In this document: positions 1-9,443 of the stretch, piece after piece | Numbering within the stretch: position 1 is the first letter of the stretch | How the letters are laid out: each line of letters begins with the position of its first letter | NCBI GenBank assembly: GCA_905479915.1 | Contig: CAJQOH010000013.1 | Span: 59,580-123,579 of the forward strand | From: an uncultured Flavobacteriales bacterium | GTDB lineage: Bacteria; Bacteroidota; Bacteroidia; Flavobacteriales_E; Vicingaceae | Length of the DNA stretch: 64,000 nt | Reading direction: 5' to 3' | Notes under the pieces: generated by a model | The model's input: only the letters and a program-made list of their open reading frames with translations | What the model was told of the DNA's origin: nothing | The model's database searches: none | Translations under genes and position numbers: made by a program

Positions 1-238
1 AGAGTAAAAAGAAAAATAATTTGATATTGTAATTGGCATAAAATAAAGGCCCTTTATTAAACCATAAATTAAACCGTTTGGTTTGATAAGAACGAGTTAC
101 CTTTTTGCTGTGAGGAAGTACTCTCCCAACCAAAAGAACATCAAATTTAAGTTCTAGTAGTGTGTTACAAATTTTATCTACTCGCTGGTCGGTAGATAAA
201 TCATTGGTCACAGAAACTATTATTTTTCGTTTTGACAT
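1..238 (-). CDS. Glycosyltransferase family 4, N-terminal fragment (runs off left edge)
   Basis: An open frame runs from an ATG at 238 leftward to the window edge with no stop, giving 79 residues. It begins MSKRKIIVSVTNDLSTDQRV, the usual opening of a Bacteroidetes GT4 enzyme: a first beta strand (IIVSVTNDL) followed by a D-Q-R-V helix. The next strand is FDVLLVGRVLP, also GT-B-like. The catalytic C-terminal half lies outside the window. It is divergent from ddl, with about 120 bases between the two starts, and would extend the polysaccharide locus to the left. The GT-B assignment is fairly safe; donor and acceptor are unknown. Confidence 0.75.
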   Translation of the reverse strand, partial: MSKRKIIVSVTNDLSTDQRVDKICNTLLELKFDVLLVGRVLPHSKKVTRSYQTKRFNLWFNKGPLFYANYNIKLFFFLL

Positions 239-358
239 CGAGCGTAAAAATAACTCATAAATACAAACCTATCAACAATAGAATATGAATATTATTTTAT
301 TTGTAATAAAGAAATAGTGTGGTATTAAAATAAATTTGAAGAAGAAAATCTTATAAGA

Positions 359-1312
359 ATGAAAAATGTTGCAATAATTGAGGGAGGCTATAGTCATGAG
401 AAAATAATTTCTCTACAAAGTGCTGAAACTGTTTATCAAAATATTGATAGAGAAAAGTATAACCCAATTAAGGTAAGGATAGATGAAGAAGGATGGTTTG
501 CTTATGAAGGTGATAAAAAAGTAGAAATAAACCGGACTGATTTTTCATACAACAGTATTAAGTTTGATATAGCTTTTATTGTAATACATGGTACACCTGG
601 GGAGGATGGTAAATTACAAGCATATTTTGATATGTTAAATATTCCTTATTCTACGTGTAGTCATTTAGCTGCTACTATTACATTTAATAAATTTGTTTGT
701 AATCAATATTTAAAAACTTTTGGAATTAAAGTAGCTGATGCTGTTTTAATTCGTGAGAGTGATACAGTGAATACTGCTGAAATTGTTGAGAAAGTTGGTT
801 TGCCTTGTTTTGTGAAACCTAATGATGGAGGGAGTAGTTTTGGAATAACTAAAGTTCAAAATAAAAATGAGTTAGAACCTGCAATTAAGTTAGCATTGGA
901 ACATGGAACACAGGCAATTATTGAAAGTTTTATGAGTGGGAGAGAAGTTACCAATGGGATTTATAAAAATAAAAACGAAATAATTACTTTGCCTATTACA
1001 GAAATAGTTACAACTAACGATTTTTTTGATTTTGATGCTAAATATAAGGGAGAATCAGATGAGATTACTCCTGCTGATTTAACAGAAGATATTGTTAATA
1101 GCGTAAAAGATGTAACAAAACAGATTTTTGAAATATTGGATTTAAAAGGAATAGCTCGTGCTGACTATATTTTACAAGATGGAGAGCCTTATTTAATAGA
1201 AATTAATACAGTTCCAGGATTATCTAAAGAGAGTTTAATACCTCAGATGGCAGCTCATGAAGGTATTTCCTTAAAACAACTATTTAATGAGGTGTTGGAG
1301 GTTATAGATTAG
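359..1312 (+). CDS. ddl: D-alanine--D-alanine ligase
   Basis: Joins two D-alanines with ATP to make the D-Ala-D-Ala end of the peptidoglycan stem peptide (cytoplasm). The 317-residue length is normal for the family. The N-terminal loop has [14 protein letters not shown] (residues 9-22), matching the Ddl pattern GGxSxExxVSLxSA. The ATP-grasp core has [13 protein letters not shown] near residue 150, and the C-terminal [15 protein letters not shown] carries the metal- and D-Ala-binding residues. The ATG at 359 puts the first beta strand directly at the N-terminus. It stands alone on the plus strand and its 3' end overlaps the convergent rdgB by 11 bases. Confidence 0.95.
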   Translation: MKNVAIIEGGYSHEKIISLQSAETVYQNIDREKYNPIKVRIDEEGWFAYEGDKKVEINRTDFSYNSIKFDIAFIVIHGTPGEDGKLQAYFDMLNIPYSTCSHLAATITFNKFVCNQYLKTFGIKVADAVLIRESDTVNTAEIVEKVGLPCFVKPNDGGSSFGITKVQNKNELEPAIKLALEHGTQAIIESFMSGREVTNGIYKNKNEIITLPITEIVTTNDFFDFDAKYKGESDEITPADLTEDIVNSVKDVTKQIFEILDLKGIARADYILQDGEPYLIEINTVPGLSKESLIPQMAAHEGISLKQLFNEVLEVID

Positions 1313-1877
1313 AGAGATGTTCTATTAATTTATTAGTTGCTTTTCCTCTGTGACTGATTTTATTTTTTTCTTCTAAACTCATCTCAGAAAAGGTGATGTT
1401 ATGGTTTTCAGGTTTGAAGATTGGATCATAACCAAACCCTTCTAGACCACTTTTTTCTGTAGTAATTTCTCCTTTAGCAATTCCTTCTAATAATGTTTCT
1501 TTACCATCAATAATTAATGCGATAACAGTTTTGAAATGAGCATTTCTATTGGGTTTATTTTCTAAATTTTTGAGAACTTTATTCATGTTGTCATGAGCAT
1601 CTCGTTGAGGTCCAGCATATCGAGCTGAGTAAATTCCAGGTTCACCATTTAGTGTTTCTATTTCTAAACCAGTATCATCTGCAAAACAATTATATCCGTA
1701 ATTATCATATACATATTTCGCTTTTTGCAATGCGTTACCGGCAATTGTATCGGAAGTTTCTGGAATATCTTCTTTACAGTTGATATCTTCTAAGCTTAAT
1801 AAATTTACAGAATCATTAAGTAGACTTTTGATTTCTTTAATTTTATTGCTGTTATTTGTTGCGAAAACTAATTTCAT
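1302..1877 (-). CDS. rdgB: Non-canonical purine NTP pyrophosphatase (RdgB/HAM1)
   Basis: Hydrolyses dITP, ITP and XTP to the monophosphate, keeping deaminated purines out of DNA and RNA. The 191-residue protein has all family signatures: the start [14 protein letters not shown], the metal site FADDTGLE (D67, D68), the substrate loop GFGYDPIF (147-154) and SHRGKA (175-180). The ATG at 1877 is only 16 bases from the start of the divergent membrane gene at 1894. A TATATTTG box on the minus strand (1907-1914) lies inside that neighbour's first codons and could be the -7 element for rdgB. Its 3' end overlaps ddl by 11 bases. Confidence 0.94.
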   Translation of the reverse strand: MKLVFATNNSNKIKEIKSLLNDSVNLLSLEDINCKEDIPETSDTIAGNALQKAKYVYDNYGYNCFADDTGLEIETLNGEPGIYSARYAGPQRDAHDNMNKVLKNLENKPNRNAHFKTVIALIIDGKETLLEGIAKGEITTEKSGLEGFGYDPIFKPENHNITFSEMSLEEKNKISHRGKATNKLIEHLSNL

Positions 1878-1893
1878 AGATGATTTTGATATA

Positions 1894-3237
1894 ATGGTTA
1901 CTCTCCCAAATATAGGATTGTTTGATTTAGGCTTAGGAGTAACTTACCTTTTTCTTATTTATTTTTTTGCTTTTCGTTTTCAAAGGTCTAAGGTAGAAAT
2001 GAATAAGAATTATCGTTTTTTTTTAATAGGACTAAGCTCTAAAATTATTGGGTCACTATGCTTTATAGGTATCTCATTGTTTTATTATGAGAAAGGAGAT
2101 ACTTTTTTGTATTTTCAAATTACCCAAGATATTCAAGAATATTTATTTTCTAATCCTACAGAAGGTCTTCAATTAATTTTCTCTCCATACTCTAAATTAG
2201 CAAGTCTAAGTTATAACCCTTTAGAGGTATATGATTATAATTATGAGAGGGGGAGTACATGGAATTTTTCTAGATTATTATTGATTTTTAATCTCTTAGG
2301 TGGAGGCTCTTATTTGGTGACTTCTATTCTTTTGTCAGTAACATCTTTTTTTGGATTATGGTTAGGATTTATTAGCTTAACTAAGCTTTATAAGGGAGTT
2401 TCAAAATATATGTTAGTTCCTTTTTTTTTAATTCCAACAGCTGTAATATGGAGCTCAGGAATATTAAAAGATACCATTGTTATTGGAATCTTAGGTGTTT
2501 TTATCTTTGCCTTTATTAATTTGATTAACAAAAAAAAGGTTTATTTAAGTGCAGGGTTACTTGTTTTTCTATTTTTTATTTTACAGGTTATAAAACCTAT
2601 TCTGGTAATTGTATTGACACTTTCTATTATTCTTTGGTACATTCCTCAAATAGCAAGTTCAATAAAAAAAATAACACATAGAATTGCAATTAGGTTAGTG
2701 TATATATTTATAACTTTAGTAGTAGGTTATCAAATTAATGATGTGTTGGTAGATGGTAATTCTAAATATAAAATAGAAAATTTATTTTCGACTTTAAAAG
2801 GTTTTCAAACCTTTCATAGCATGGATGTTTTTGTTGAAGGACAGAGTAATTACACTTTAGGTAAAGTAGATTATACATTTTTAGGGGTTTTTTTAAAGAT
2901 TCCAGAGTCTCTTAATGTTGTTTTTTTAAGACCTTATCTATGGGAAGTGAGAAATTTACCAACTTTATTAGGAGCATTAGAATCTTTGGTGTTATTTTTA
3001 TTTTTTATCTATATTTTCTATACGGTTAGAATCTTTTTTGTACGATATCTTTTATCCGATAGAATAGTTTTATTTATGATTATTTTCTCATTAATATATT
3101 CAATTGTTGTGGGTATAAGTGCATATAATTTTGGAGCATTATCTAGGTATAAAATACCAGCTATATTTATGTTTATGAATTCAATTGTAATTATTATTAG
3201 TTATAAAAATAAATTTAAAGTAAATAGATCTAAATGA
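1894..3237 (+). CDS. Multi-pass membrane protein, first of two tandem paralogues
   Basis: A 447-residue integral membrane protein with about ten hydrophobic segments; I do not recognise a named family. It aligns end to end with the next gene: both share a G-D-T loop after the second membrane segment ([10 protein letters not shown] against WGGGDTYSFY), WSSGILKDT against WGSGILKDT, a 'TLKGFQ..H' loop, RPYLWEVRN followed by [11 protein letters not shown], and [13 protein letters not shown] near the C-terminus. An upstream in-frame ATG at 1780 would overlap rdgB heavily; alignment with the paralogue supports 1894. Position inside a polysaccharide locus suggests a role in glycan polymerisation, ligation or transfer, but this is inference from context only. 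Confidence 0.8.
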   Translation: MVTLPNIGLFDLGLGVTYLFLIYFFAFRFQRSKVEMNKNYRFFLIGLSSKIIGSLCFIGISLFYYEKGDTFLYFQITQDIQEYLFSNPTEGLQLIFSPYSKLASLSYNPLEVYDYNYERGSTWNFSRLLLIFNLLGGGSYLVTSILLSVTSFFGLWLGFISLTKLYKGVSKYMLVPFFLIPTAVIWSSGILKDTIVIGILGVFIFAFINLINKKKVYLSAGLLVFLFFILQVIKPILVIVLTLSIILWYIPQIASSIKKITHRIAIRLVYIFITLVVGYQINDVLVDGNSKYKIENLFSTLKGFQTFHSMDVFVEGQSNYTLGKVDYTFLGVFLKIPESLNVVFLRPYLWEVRNLPTLLGALESLVLFLFFIYIFYTVRIFFVRYLLSDRIVLFMIIFSLIYSIVVGISAYNFGALSRYKIPAIFMFMNSIVIIISYKNKFKVNRSK

Positions 3238-4574
3238 GATATGTTCCAGATATATGGGCTCTTGATTATGTATTAGGTTTTTTTTACATTGTATTTTTAC
3301 TATTAATATTTCATTCGTATAAGAATAAAAAAATAGAAACAGATATAAACTATCAATATTTCATAATAGCTTTTTGGGTTAAAATACTTGGAGGGCTAGG
3401 GTTTATGTTTTTGACTGTGTATTATTGGGGGGGAGGAGATACTTATTCCTTCTATAATACTGGAAGGGATATGTTGTCTTATATTATGGAAGATCCCCTT
3501 GAACAATTTAAGTTGTTTTTTAGTTCTGTTGATAATATGAACTGGTATCAATACAAGTTCGCTTATGAACGACATAATTTTCTTAAGTCTGGACCTAACT
3601 TTACGACTGTAAAGTTAACTGCTATAGCTAATTTTTTGAGTTTTCAGTCGTATGTAGTTAGTACAATTATTTTTTCAACATTATCTTTTTTAGGTATTTG
3701 GAATATGTATTATGTTTTTTGTAAAATTTACCCTCATTTAAGAAAACAATTGTTTTTTGCTTTCTTTTTAATACCATCTGTCATTTTATGGGGATCTGGA
3801 ATATTAAAAGATACGATTACTATAGCATCAGTTGGGTTGTTAGTTTATTCATTTATTAATATTATAATATTTAATAGGAAAAAATTAATCAGTTTTATAT
3901 TGATAACATTGTCTACAATAGTTATAGCTTCAATAAAACCATATATTTTATATGTTCTTTATCCATGTTTATTTATTTGGGTACAAGGAAATTTGAAGAA
4001 AGTAATTACAAGTAATCTAATACGAAAATTATTGGCCCCATTTATTGGATTAACTTTGGTAGTTAGTACTTATTTTTTATCTCAAGAAATTTCTAAAAGT
4101 GCTGGTAAGTTTAATATTGATCAGTTAGAAAATACCTTACAGGGTTTTCAAAGTTGGCATACAACTGTAAGTGAAACTAAAAATCAATCAGGATATACAT
4201 TAGGAGAAATGGATTTTAGTACTCTAGGATTAATTAAAAAGATACCAATGTCGATTAATGTTACATTTTTCAGGCCTTACTTATGGGAGGTAAGAAACGC
4301 TTCTACTCTGTTAGGTGCGATGGAATCTTTAGTACTATTTGTTTATACCTTATGGTTGGTGTTGAGACTTAGATTACAGTTGTTTAAAATTATTTATAAA
4401 AATAAAGATATTCTATTTTTAGTTCTGTTTTCACTAATATTTGGAGCCGTAGTTGGAATTAGTTCGTATAATTTCGGAGCACTTTCAAGATACAAAATTC
4501 CAGCTCAAATGTTCTATGTGATAGCTTTAGTAATGATTAACGATAAACAAGTTAAGAAAAAGGGCTATTCATAA
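3234..4574 (+). CDS. Multi-pass membrane protein, second of two tandem paralogues
   Basis: A 446-residue multi-pass membrane protein, clearly homologous over its whole length to the preceding gene and overlapping it by ATGA, so the two are probably translationally coupled. The conserved polar motifs [28 protein letters not shown] and [13 protein letters not shown] lie in loops or membrane edges and may form an active site; IKPYILYVLYP in the middle also matches the paralogue. Locus and topology allow a Wzy-like polymerase, an O-antigen ligase or a GT-C enzyme, and none can be proved from sequence. Its 3' end overlaps the convergent transglutaminase-like gene by 10 bases. Confidence 0.8.
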   Translation: MRYVPDIWALDYVLGFFYIVFLLLIFHSYKNKKIETDINYQYFIIAFWVKILGGLGFMFLTVYYWGGGDTYSFYNTGRDMLSYIMEDPLEQFKLFFSSVDNMNWYQYKFAYERHNFLKSGPNFTTVKLTAIANFLSFQSYVVSTIIFSTLSFLGIWNMYYVFCKIYPHLRKQLFFAFFLIPSVILWGSGILKDTITIASVGLLVYSFINIIIFNRKKLISFILITLSTIVIASIKPYILYVLYPCLFIWVQGNLKKVITSNLIRKLLAPFIGLTLVVSTYFLSQEISKSAGKFNIDQLENTLQGFQSWHTTVSETKNQSGYTLGEMDFSTLGLIKKIPMSINVTFFRPYLWEVRNASTLLGAMESLVLFVYTLWLVLRLRLQLFKIIYKNKDILFLVLFSLIFGAVVGISSYNFGALSRYKIPAQMFYVIALVMINDKQVKKKGYS

Positions 4575-5239
4575 GTTAAAATTAAAATAGCGAAAAGTTG
4601 GACTATAAGAATAAATAGTGCTTTTATTATATGAGGAGATTCTAATATGTAAACAAGGAAAGAGGGAAGTCTAGTTTTTGATAATTTGGTTAAAATAGAA
4701 ATTTTATTAAATATTTTTAACCTACAAAAATCAAGGTATGGATTGTTAGGGTAAGTGTTTGGGTATTTAGAAATATTTTCACTTAAAATTTTAGTTACAT
4801 GAATATCTTTAAATAGTGTGTTTTTATCAAAATGCCCGTCAAACATGTACCATTTTTTTTCAAATTTATGTTCAATTAATACGTGTTGCCATTTTTTTCT
4901 GAATAAATAAATTCGATTTGATTTTATTCCTCCAATAAGCATTAGCTTAATTGCAACCCGAGCATTTTCGCCACAAAATCCATAATTAGATAGAAGAATT
5001 TCAGATGCGGTATGTCGTAAGAGAGGTCTTTTCTGAGTTTTCAATTCTGAGTTATAGGATATGTTTTTTTGAAGATAGTTTTTAATTTTAATTAGATCTT
5101 CGATTGATGTAATCTGAGGTTTATTAATTATTTGATTTAATACTTTTTTGAGAAAAGTTACTTCATTAATTTCTTTAGAAATAAAGTAGCAAGCTGCGAA
5201 GAAGGAAAGGACTAATATAGTTATACTAATAATTTGCAT
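4565..5239 (-). CDS. Membrane-anchored transglutaminase-like protein
   Basis: A 224-residue protein with an N-terminal membrane helix (residues 3-20) and a second hydrophobic stretch at 205-222. Between them is a transglutaminase-like core with the expected Cys-His-Asp order: C89 in GFCGENARVA, H119 in QHVLIEH and D134 in WYMFDGHFD. This superfamily includes cysteine proteases, amidases and acyl-transfer enzymes. It is the last gene of the 16-gene polysaccharide operon; its ATG overlaps the preceding stop (TAATG), so it is probably co-translated. It may act on a peptide or amide linked to the glycan at the membrane, but the substrate is unknown. Confidence 0.75.
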   Translation of the reverse strand: MQIISITILVLSFFAACYFISKEINEVTFLKKVLNQIINKPQITSIEDLIKIKNYLQKNISYNSELKTQKRPLLRHTASEILLSNYGFCGENARVAIKLMLIGGIKSNRIYLFRKKWQHVLIEHKFEKKWYMFDGHFDKNTLFKDIHVTKILSENISKYPNTYPNNPYLDFCRLKIFNKISILTKLSKTRLPSFLVYILESPHIIKALFILIVQLFAILILTYE

Positions 5240-6315
5240 TAGTTAATTAACTGGTTAAATAATGTCAAATATTCATTCTTGTTTGCTTTCACTGAATACT
5301 GATTCAAAGTTGTTTTCCTTCCGGCAATCCCTGCTTTATTTCGAAGGCTTTTAGAGTCTATTAATTGAGATATTTTCTGAACCCATTCAGTTTCGGATTC
5401 TGCTAAAAAACCATTAATTCCATCTTTAATAATTTTTGTATTTACGCCTACGGGTGACATTATAGTTGGAATTTCTAACGCCATATATTGGAGTCCTTTT
5501 AATCCGCATTTCCCGTTGGCCCATTTATCGTTTGGAAGGGGCATTATTCCAATATCAAAACTAGAAAGTTCTTTTATTTCATCTTCTTTGCTCCAAGCAA
5601 TACCAGTTATATTTAATTCTTTGTGAGTATAATTTTTGTCACCTATTACTTTAAACTCAATATCATCACCATATTTTTCTTTTAATCGGAGTAAAAAAGG
5701 AATAGCATACTCAAAATGTTGGATTGTTGTAATACTTCCACTCCATCCGATACAAATTTTAGAGTTGTTTGAAGGGATTCTTTTATACTCTTCTGTATCA
5801 ATCGTTGTCGGGATAATTACAACGTTATTATTAGCTTGTTTTGCATAGTCTGCTAAATATTGATTTCCTGCAAAAACTATATTCGAAACGGAGATAATTT
5901 CTTTTGTTTTATTTGGGTTTTTAAGCCAATTCCATTTTTTATTAGCATCAGATACATTTGATAACCAAATTGAATCATCAAAGTCATAAATTATTTTTGC
6001 TTTGGATGAACTAAATTTTTTCTCAAAGAAAGTTGTTCCTGTAATAAAAGCTTCTCGTTGAATAAATATGATGTCATATTTTGATGATCTTAATACATCT
6101 TTCCAACGAATATTAAAAGCTTTTAAAATGATGATCAGTTTTTGAAAGAAATGACCTTTTTTATAAAAGATAGTGTCATCTTTTTCAGAAATTAAATAAG
6201 AGAAATCATAATCCCATCCATTTTCTTTAAAAAATGTTAGATATTGTTCAAAACGGAATCGTTGACTTGGGGATCTGTTTGGGCGATGATTGGCTATAAA
6301 TAAGACTTTAGGCAT
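5239..6315 (-). CDS. Glycosyltransferase, GT4-like
   Basis: A 358-residue GT-B-fold glycosyltransferase. The start MPKVLFIANHRPNRSPSQRF fits the Bacteroidetes GT4 N-terminal strand and acceptor loop. The C-terminal half contains IGWSGSITTIQHFEYAIP, a Rossmann start, and the donor-site region GKCGLKGLQYMALEIPTIMS followed by GVNTKIIKDGINGFLAES. It lies four bases after the epimerase upstream and overlaps the following gene by one base, so it belongs to the operon. It presumably adds one sugar to the lipid-linked repeat on the cytoplasmic side; donor and linkage cannot be predicted. Confidence 0.88.
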   Translation of the reverse strand: MPKVLFIANHRPNRSPSQRFRFEQYLTFFKENGWDYDFSYLISEKDDTIFYKKGHFFQKLIIILKAFNIRWKDVLRSSKYDIIFIQREAFITGTTFFEKKFSSSKAKIIYDFDDSIWLSNVSDANKKWNWLKNPNKTKEIISVSNIVFAGNQYLADYAKQANNNVVIIPTTIDTEEYKRIPSNNSKICIGWSGSITTIQHFEYAIPFLLRLKEKYGDDIEFKVIGDKNYTHKELNITGIAWSKEDEIKELSSFDIGIMPLPNDKWANGKCGLKGLQYMALEIPTIMSPVGVNTKIIKDGINGFLAESETEWVQKISQLIDSKSLRNKAGIAGRKTTLNQYSVKANKNEYLTLFNQLIN

Positions 6316-6318
6316 ATA

Positions 6319-7308
6319 TTATTCAGACCAAGATGGAGGAAGCTTTTCAGTAATTTCTATATTTTCAAATTTAGAACTTTCTTTAGATCCTACCTTCTCT
6401 GCCCAGTTGGACATTTTTTTAATTCCATCTGTTAATGATGCGAAACTGTTTATTCCAAAAACTTCTTTTGCCTTATTATGATCTGCATGAGCATGAACGA
6501 CTTCGTTTCTTGCTTCTAAATGCATTATAGGTTGATTCAATTTCATTGCATCTTGAATACTTTCTGCCAATTCTAAAACAGTGTATTCTTGATCAGCTCC
6601 TATATTAAAGATTTCATTTTTAGAAGCCGATACATTAACACAATTAGCTATGTATGGAGCAACATCTCCAATATAACTGAATGCACGAGTTTGTTTGCCA
6701 TCACCAAATACTGAGAGAGATTTTCCTTGCATCAATTGATTCATGAAAATTCCAACAACATTTCGGTATTTGTCACCTATATTTTGATATTCGCCATAAA
6801 CGTTATGAGGTCTAAAGATCGTGTAATTTAATCCAAACATTTCATGTGCAGTTTTTAAATCTAACTCTACTGCATACTTTGCGACACCGTATGGATCTTC
6901 AGGTTGAGGACTCATATCTTCTCTCATTGGAGGTTTCAGGGCTCCATAAACAGCAATAGAAGAAGTAAAAACAAATCGCTCAACTTTATATTTAATAGAC
7001 TCATTAATAAGATTAATACTTCCCATTAAATTATTATCATAATTAAACCTTCTGATAAAATGACTTAAACCTTCTGCAGCATAGGCAGCTAAATGATAAA
7101 CGTAATTAAATTTATATTTTGAAAATAGGCTTTGAACCAAATCATTATCAGTTACAGAGCCTTTAACGAAAATGGCCTTTTCATTAACATAATCTTCAAA
7201 CCCTCCACTCAAATCATCTAAAACGATAACCTGATGTCCTAATTGAATTAATTCATTGGTGACATGAGCTCCAATAAAACCTGCTCCACCTGTAACTAAA
7301 GAAATCAT
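6319..7308 (-). CDS. NAD-dependent nucleotide-sugar epimerase/dehydratase (extended SDR)
   Basis: A 329-residue extended short-chain dehydrogenase/reductase. The NAD motif GGAGFIG is at residues 7-13, the NAD-ribose Asp pair at 31-32 (VLDDLSGG), the catalytic Ser region SSIAVYG at 116-122 and the YxxxK pair at Y140 and K144. The order fits UDP-glucose/UDP-GlcNAc 4-epimerases and their relatives, which interconvert nucleotide sugars through a 4-keto intermediate. The exact substrate is uncertain. It is in the polysaccharide operon between two glycosyltransferases. A second SDR (20038-21003) and galE (25195-26223) are also present, so three separate epimerase steps may feed this locus. Confidence 0.88.
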   Translation of the reverse strand: MISLVTGGAGFIGAHVTNELIQLGHQVIVLDDLSGGFEDYVNEKAIFVKGSVTDNDLVQSLFSKYKFNYVYHLAAYAAEGLSHFIRRFNYDNNLMGSINLINESIKYKVERFVFTSSIAVYGALKPPMREDMSPQPEDPYGVAKYAVELDLKTAHEMFGLNYTIFRPHNVYGEYQNIGDKYRNVVGIFMNQLMQGKSLSVFGDGKQTRAFSYIGDVAPYIANCVNVSASKNEIFNIGADQEYTVLELAESIQDAMKLNQPIMHLEARNEVVHAHADHNKAKEVFGINSFASLTDGIKKMSNWAEKVGSKESSKFENIEITEKLPPSWSE

Positions 7309-7362
7309 AGATAATTTTTTAATTTGTAAAGATATTTAATTCTTTTTTTATAAAGAAATTCA

Positions 7363-8568
7363 TCATGAATATATTTCTTTATATATGTTTTTAGCAATTT
7401 TAAAACTTCGATATTGGTCTGCAATAGAGGTAATTTTAAAATGACTTTCTTCTATATTTTTTTCTAATAAGCTGTTAATCTTTTCGCAGGCATTGTTGTA
7501 TTCTTGATTGCTTAAATTTTTCAGCACATATCCAATATCTTCTTTTTCGATGATGTTAGAATCATCTGAAATATTTTTTGTAATAACAACTGGTAATCCC
7601 ATTGCCCAATATTCACCATCTTTAATTGAGGTGCAATATTTTTTTGAAGGGACAGGTTTTACAGGGTTGATAGCAAAATCAGCTATTTGATAATAATTTT
7701 GAATTTCTTCATGATTAACAAAAAGTGTTTCTATACAATCTTTTGGTATTTCTTTTTGTTTGAGATAGGCATTTACTTCATTTATATTTTTATCTGTTAA
7801 AAGATAAATCTTAAGTTTTTCTCGCCAATAATTATGAGCTACTTTAAAAAAATCAAATACTTCTTCTTCTAAATATATACCACCAAGTTTTCCTGAGTAA
7901 ATACAAACAATTTTGTCAGATAAGTTTTGTTCTGCTCTCATTTTTTTGTACTTATCTAATTGCCAATTAAATTTATTGAGATTAACCAATGCGGGTTTAA
8001 TGTAATAATTTTTGAAATTAGCATTGTACTTTTTCTTTGCATAGTTTTCCATGCCTTTTGTTAATGCAATCACTGTATTTGCTTTTTGGCTTTGTTTTTT
8101 TTCAAGCCAAAAGAGTAATTTAAATTTAAAATTTGATTGTAACCAAGTTCCATTTTCTACCATTGATTCAGCATGAGGTTCATAGCTATCAATGATTAAA
8201 GGTTTTGATGTTAATAATGAAAGGAGATATCCAAGAGCTCCTGCAGTCATACACCATGAGTGAATTACTTCTATTTTTTTTTGTTTTATTAACGTAACTA
8301 GTTTAGGGATGAATCTTATAATCCGAAGTGCCATTTTAAAGCCGAAATGATCATATTTAAAGCGGATTAATTCTATATTTTCTTTTTTCAATTTAGAAGA
8401 CTCAATTGACCATTCTTCATCGTTCATCTTGTGGAATGGCTGTTCTATAGTTACAAGAAAGATTTTATTTTTTGGATTTTGATCACGAATTATTTTGACA
8501 TAAGGCATCGTGTACGTTTGTACTAATGCATCTTTATAGCTCCAATATGTAAGGATTAGTATATTCAA
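7363..8568 (-). CDS. Glycosyltransferase, GT4-like
   Basis: A 401-residue GT-B-like glycosyltransferase starting MNILILTYWSYKDALVQTYT. The N-terminal half has IEVIHSWCMTAGALGYLLS and PLIIDSYEPHAESM, typical of acceptor domains; the C-terminal half has VCIYSGKLGG and DGEYWAMGLPVVIT at the donor site. The start codon is TTG, overlapping the upstream stop as TTGA, the same layout as an ATGA coupling junction, so I accept it. No closer ATG gives an intact first strand. A 54-base gap separates it from the next operon gene, the SDR epimerase. Sugar specificity is unknown. Confidence 0.82.
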   Translation of the reverse strand: MNILILTYWSYKDALVQTYTMPYVKIIRDQNPKNKIFLVTIEQPFHKMNDEEWSIESSKLKKENIELIRFKYDHFGFKMALRIIRFIPKLVTLIKQKKIEVIHSWCMTAGALGYLLSLLTSKPLIIDSYEPHAESMVENGTWLQSNFKFKLLFWLEKKQSQKANTVIALTKGMENYAKKKYNANFKNYYIKPALVNLNKFNWQLDKYKKMRAEQNLSDKIVCIYSGKLGGIYLEEEVFDFFKVAHNYWREKLKIYLLTDKNINEVNAYLKQKEIPKDCIETLFVNHEEIQNYYQIADFAINPVKPVPSKKYCTSIKDGEYWAMGLPVVITKNISDDSNIIEKEDIGYVLKNLSNQEYNNACEKINSLLEKNIEESHFKITSIADQYRSFKIAKNIYKEIYS

Positions 8569-9443
8569 TTGATGAACTTCCTTGTAACTTTAAAAAGTGT
8601 TGGTGGATAGATTATAATTGCTTTGAAAATATAATAGATCCCTTTTAATTTGTTTTTACCGTCTTTCCACCAACTACCAGCAAGAATAAGGTATAGATTA
8701 CTAAAGCATTTTTGCCTAAACCAATAACTACTTAAAGCCCCAATTTCTTTAGCCTTTTTAAATACTAAGGTGTGATCTTTTTCCATTACGGAAATGTTTG
8801 AATGCATATTGTTATCGTGAACTCTATAATAGAATAACACTTTATCAATTCCAATAATTGGTGATAAGGATGAAATTCTTACATGAAAATCTTGATCAGC
8901 AGCGGTGCTGAGTCTTGGATCGAATAATCCAGCTTTTTTGACTATTTCTCTAGTGTAAATGGTACAGCCCATAGAAGCTACATATCCTTTTTTCCATTCT
9001 AGAGTATCTTTAACAGATTTAATGGTATTAGCATCTATATATTCGTCTTGTTTTTCTGATTTTTCATTTATCACTTGAGCTTTAGAGTATATAGCTTGGA
9101 TATTATCGTCAGAGTTGAATTTTTCAATACAATTTTCCAAGAAAGTAAGGTCCCATAGATCATCAGCATCTAAAAAAGTGATATAATAACCTTTTGCTTT
9201 TGACATACCCAGGTTACGAGAGTCACATACTCCAGAGTTAGGTTTGTCTAAAACGGTTATTCTTGAATCAGTTAGTTTTAGTTGTTCTAAGATTTCAAGC
9301 GTATTGTCTTTACTTCCATCATTAACAATAATTAATTCTAAACAATTATAGGTTTGTTTGAGAACAGTGTTAACTGTTTCTTCAATATAATTTGCAGCAT
9401 TGTATGCCGGAATAACTACTGTTACTAATTTCTGTTCTGCCAT
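8565..9443 (-). CDS. Glycosyltransferase family 2
   Basis: A 292-residue GT-A-fold inverting glycosyltransferase. The N-terminus VTVVIPAYNAANYIEETV is the GT2 signature; D42 in IIVNDGSKDNT binds the nucleotide, and the DXD-type metal site is FLDADDLWD (around 92-95). The acceptor region includes DPRLSTAADQDFHVRIS, where a D-Q-D replaces the common E-D. It directly abuts the WbpG-like gene (stop and start adjacent, no spacer) and overlaps the next gene by four bases. No membrane helices, so it is a cytoplasmic enzyme acting on a lipid-linked acceptor. Confidence 0.92.
   Translation of the reverse strand: MAEQKLVTVVIPAYNAANYIEETVNTVLKQTYNCLELIIVNDGSKDNTLEILEQLKLTDSRITVLDKPNSGVCDSRNLGMSKAKGYYITFLDADDLWDLTFLENCIEKFNSDDNIQAIYSKAQVINEKSEKQDEYIDANTIKSVKDTLEWKKGYVASMGCTIYTREIVKKAGLFDPRLSTAADQDFHVRISSLSPIIGIDKVLFYYRVHDNNMHSNISVMEKDHTLVFKKAKEIGALSSYWFRQKCFSNLYLILAGSWWKDGKNKLKGIYYIFKAIIIYPPTLFKVTRKFIN

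Noticed and set aside
1780..1893. Upstream ATG for the first membrane paralogue
   Set aside because: It would overlap rdgB by nearly 100 bases and adds residues absent from the tandem paralogue.
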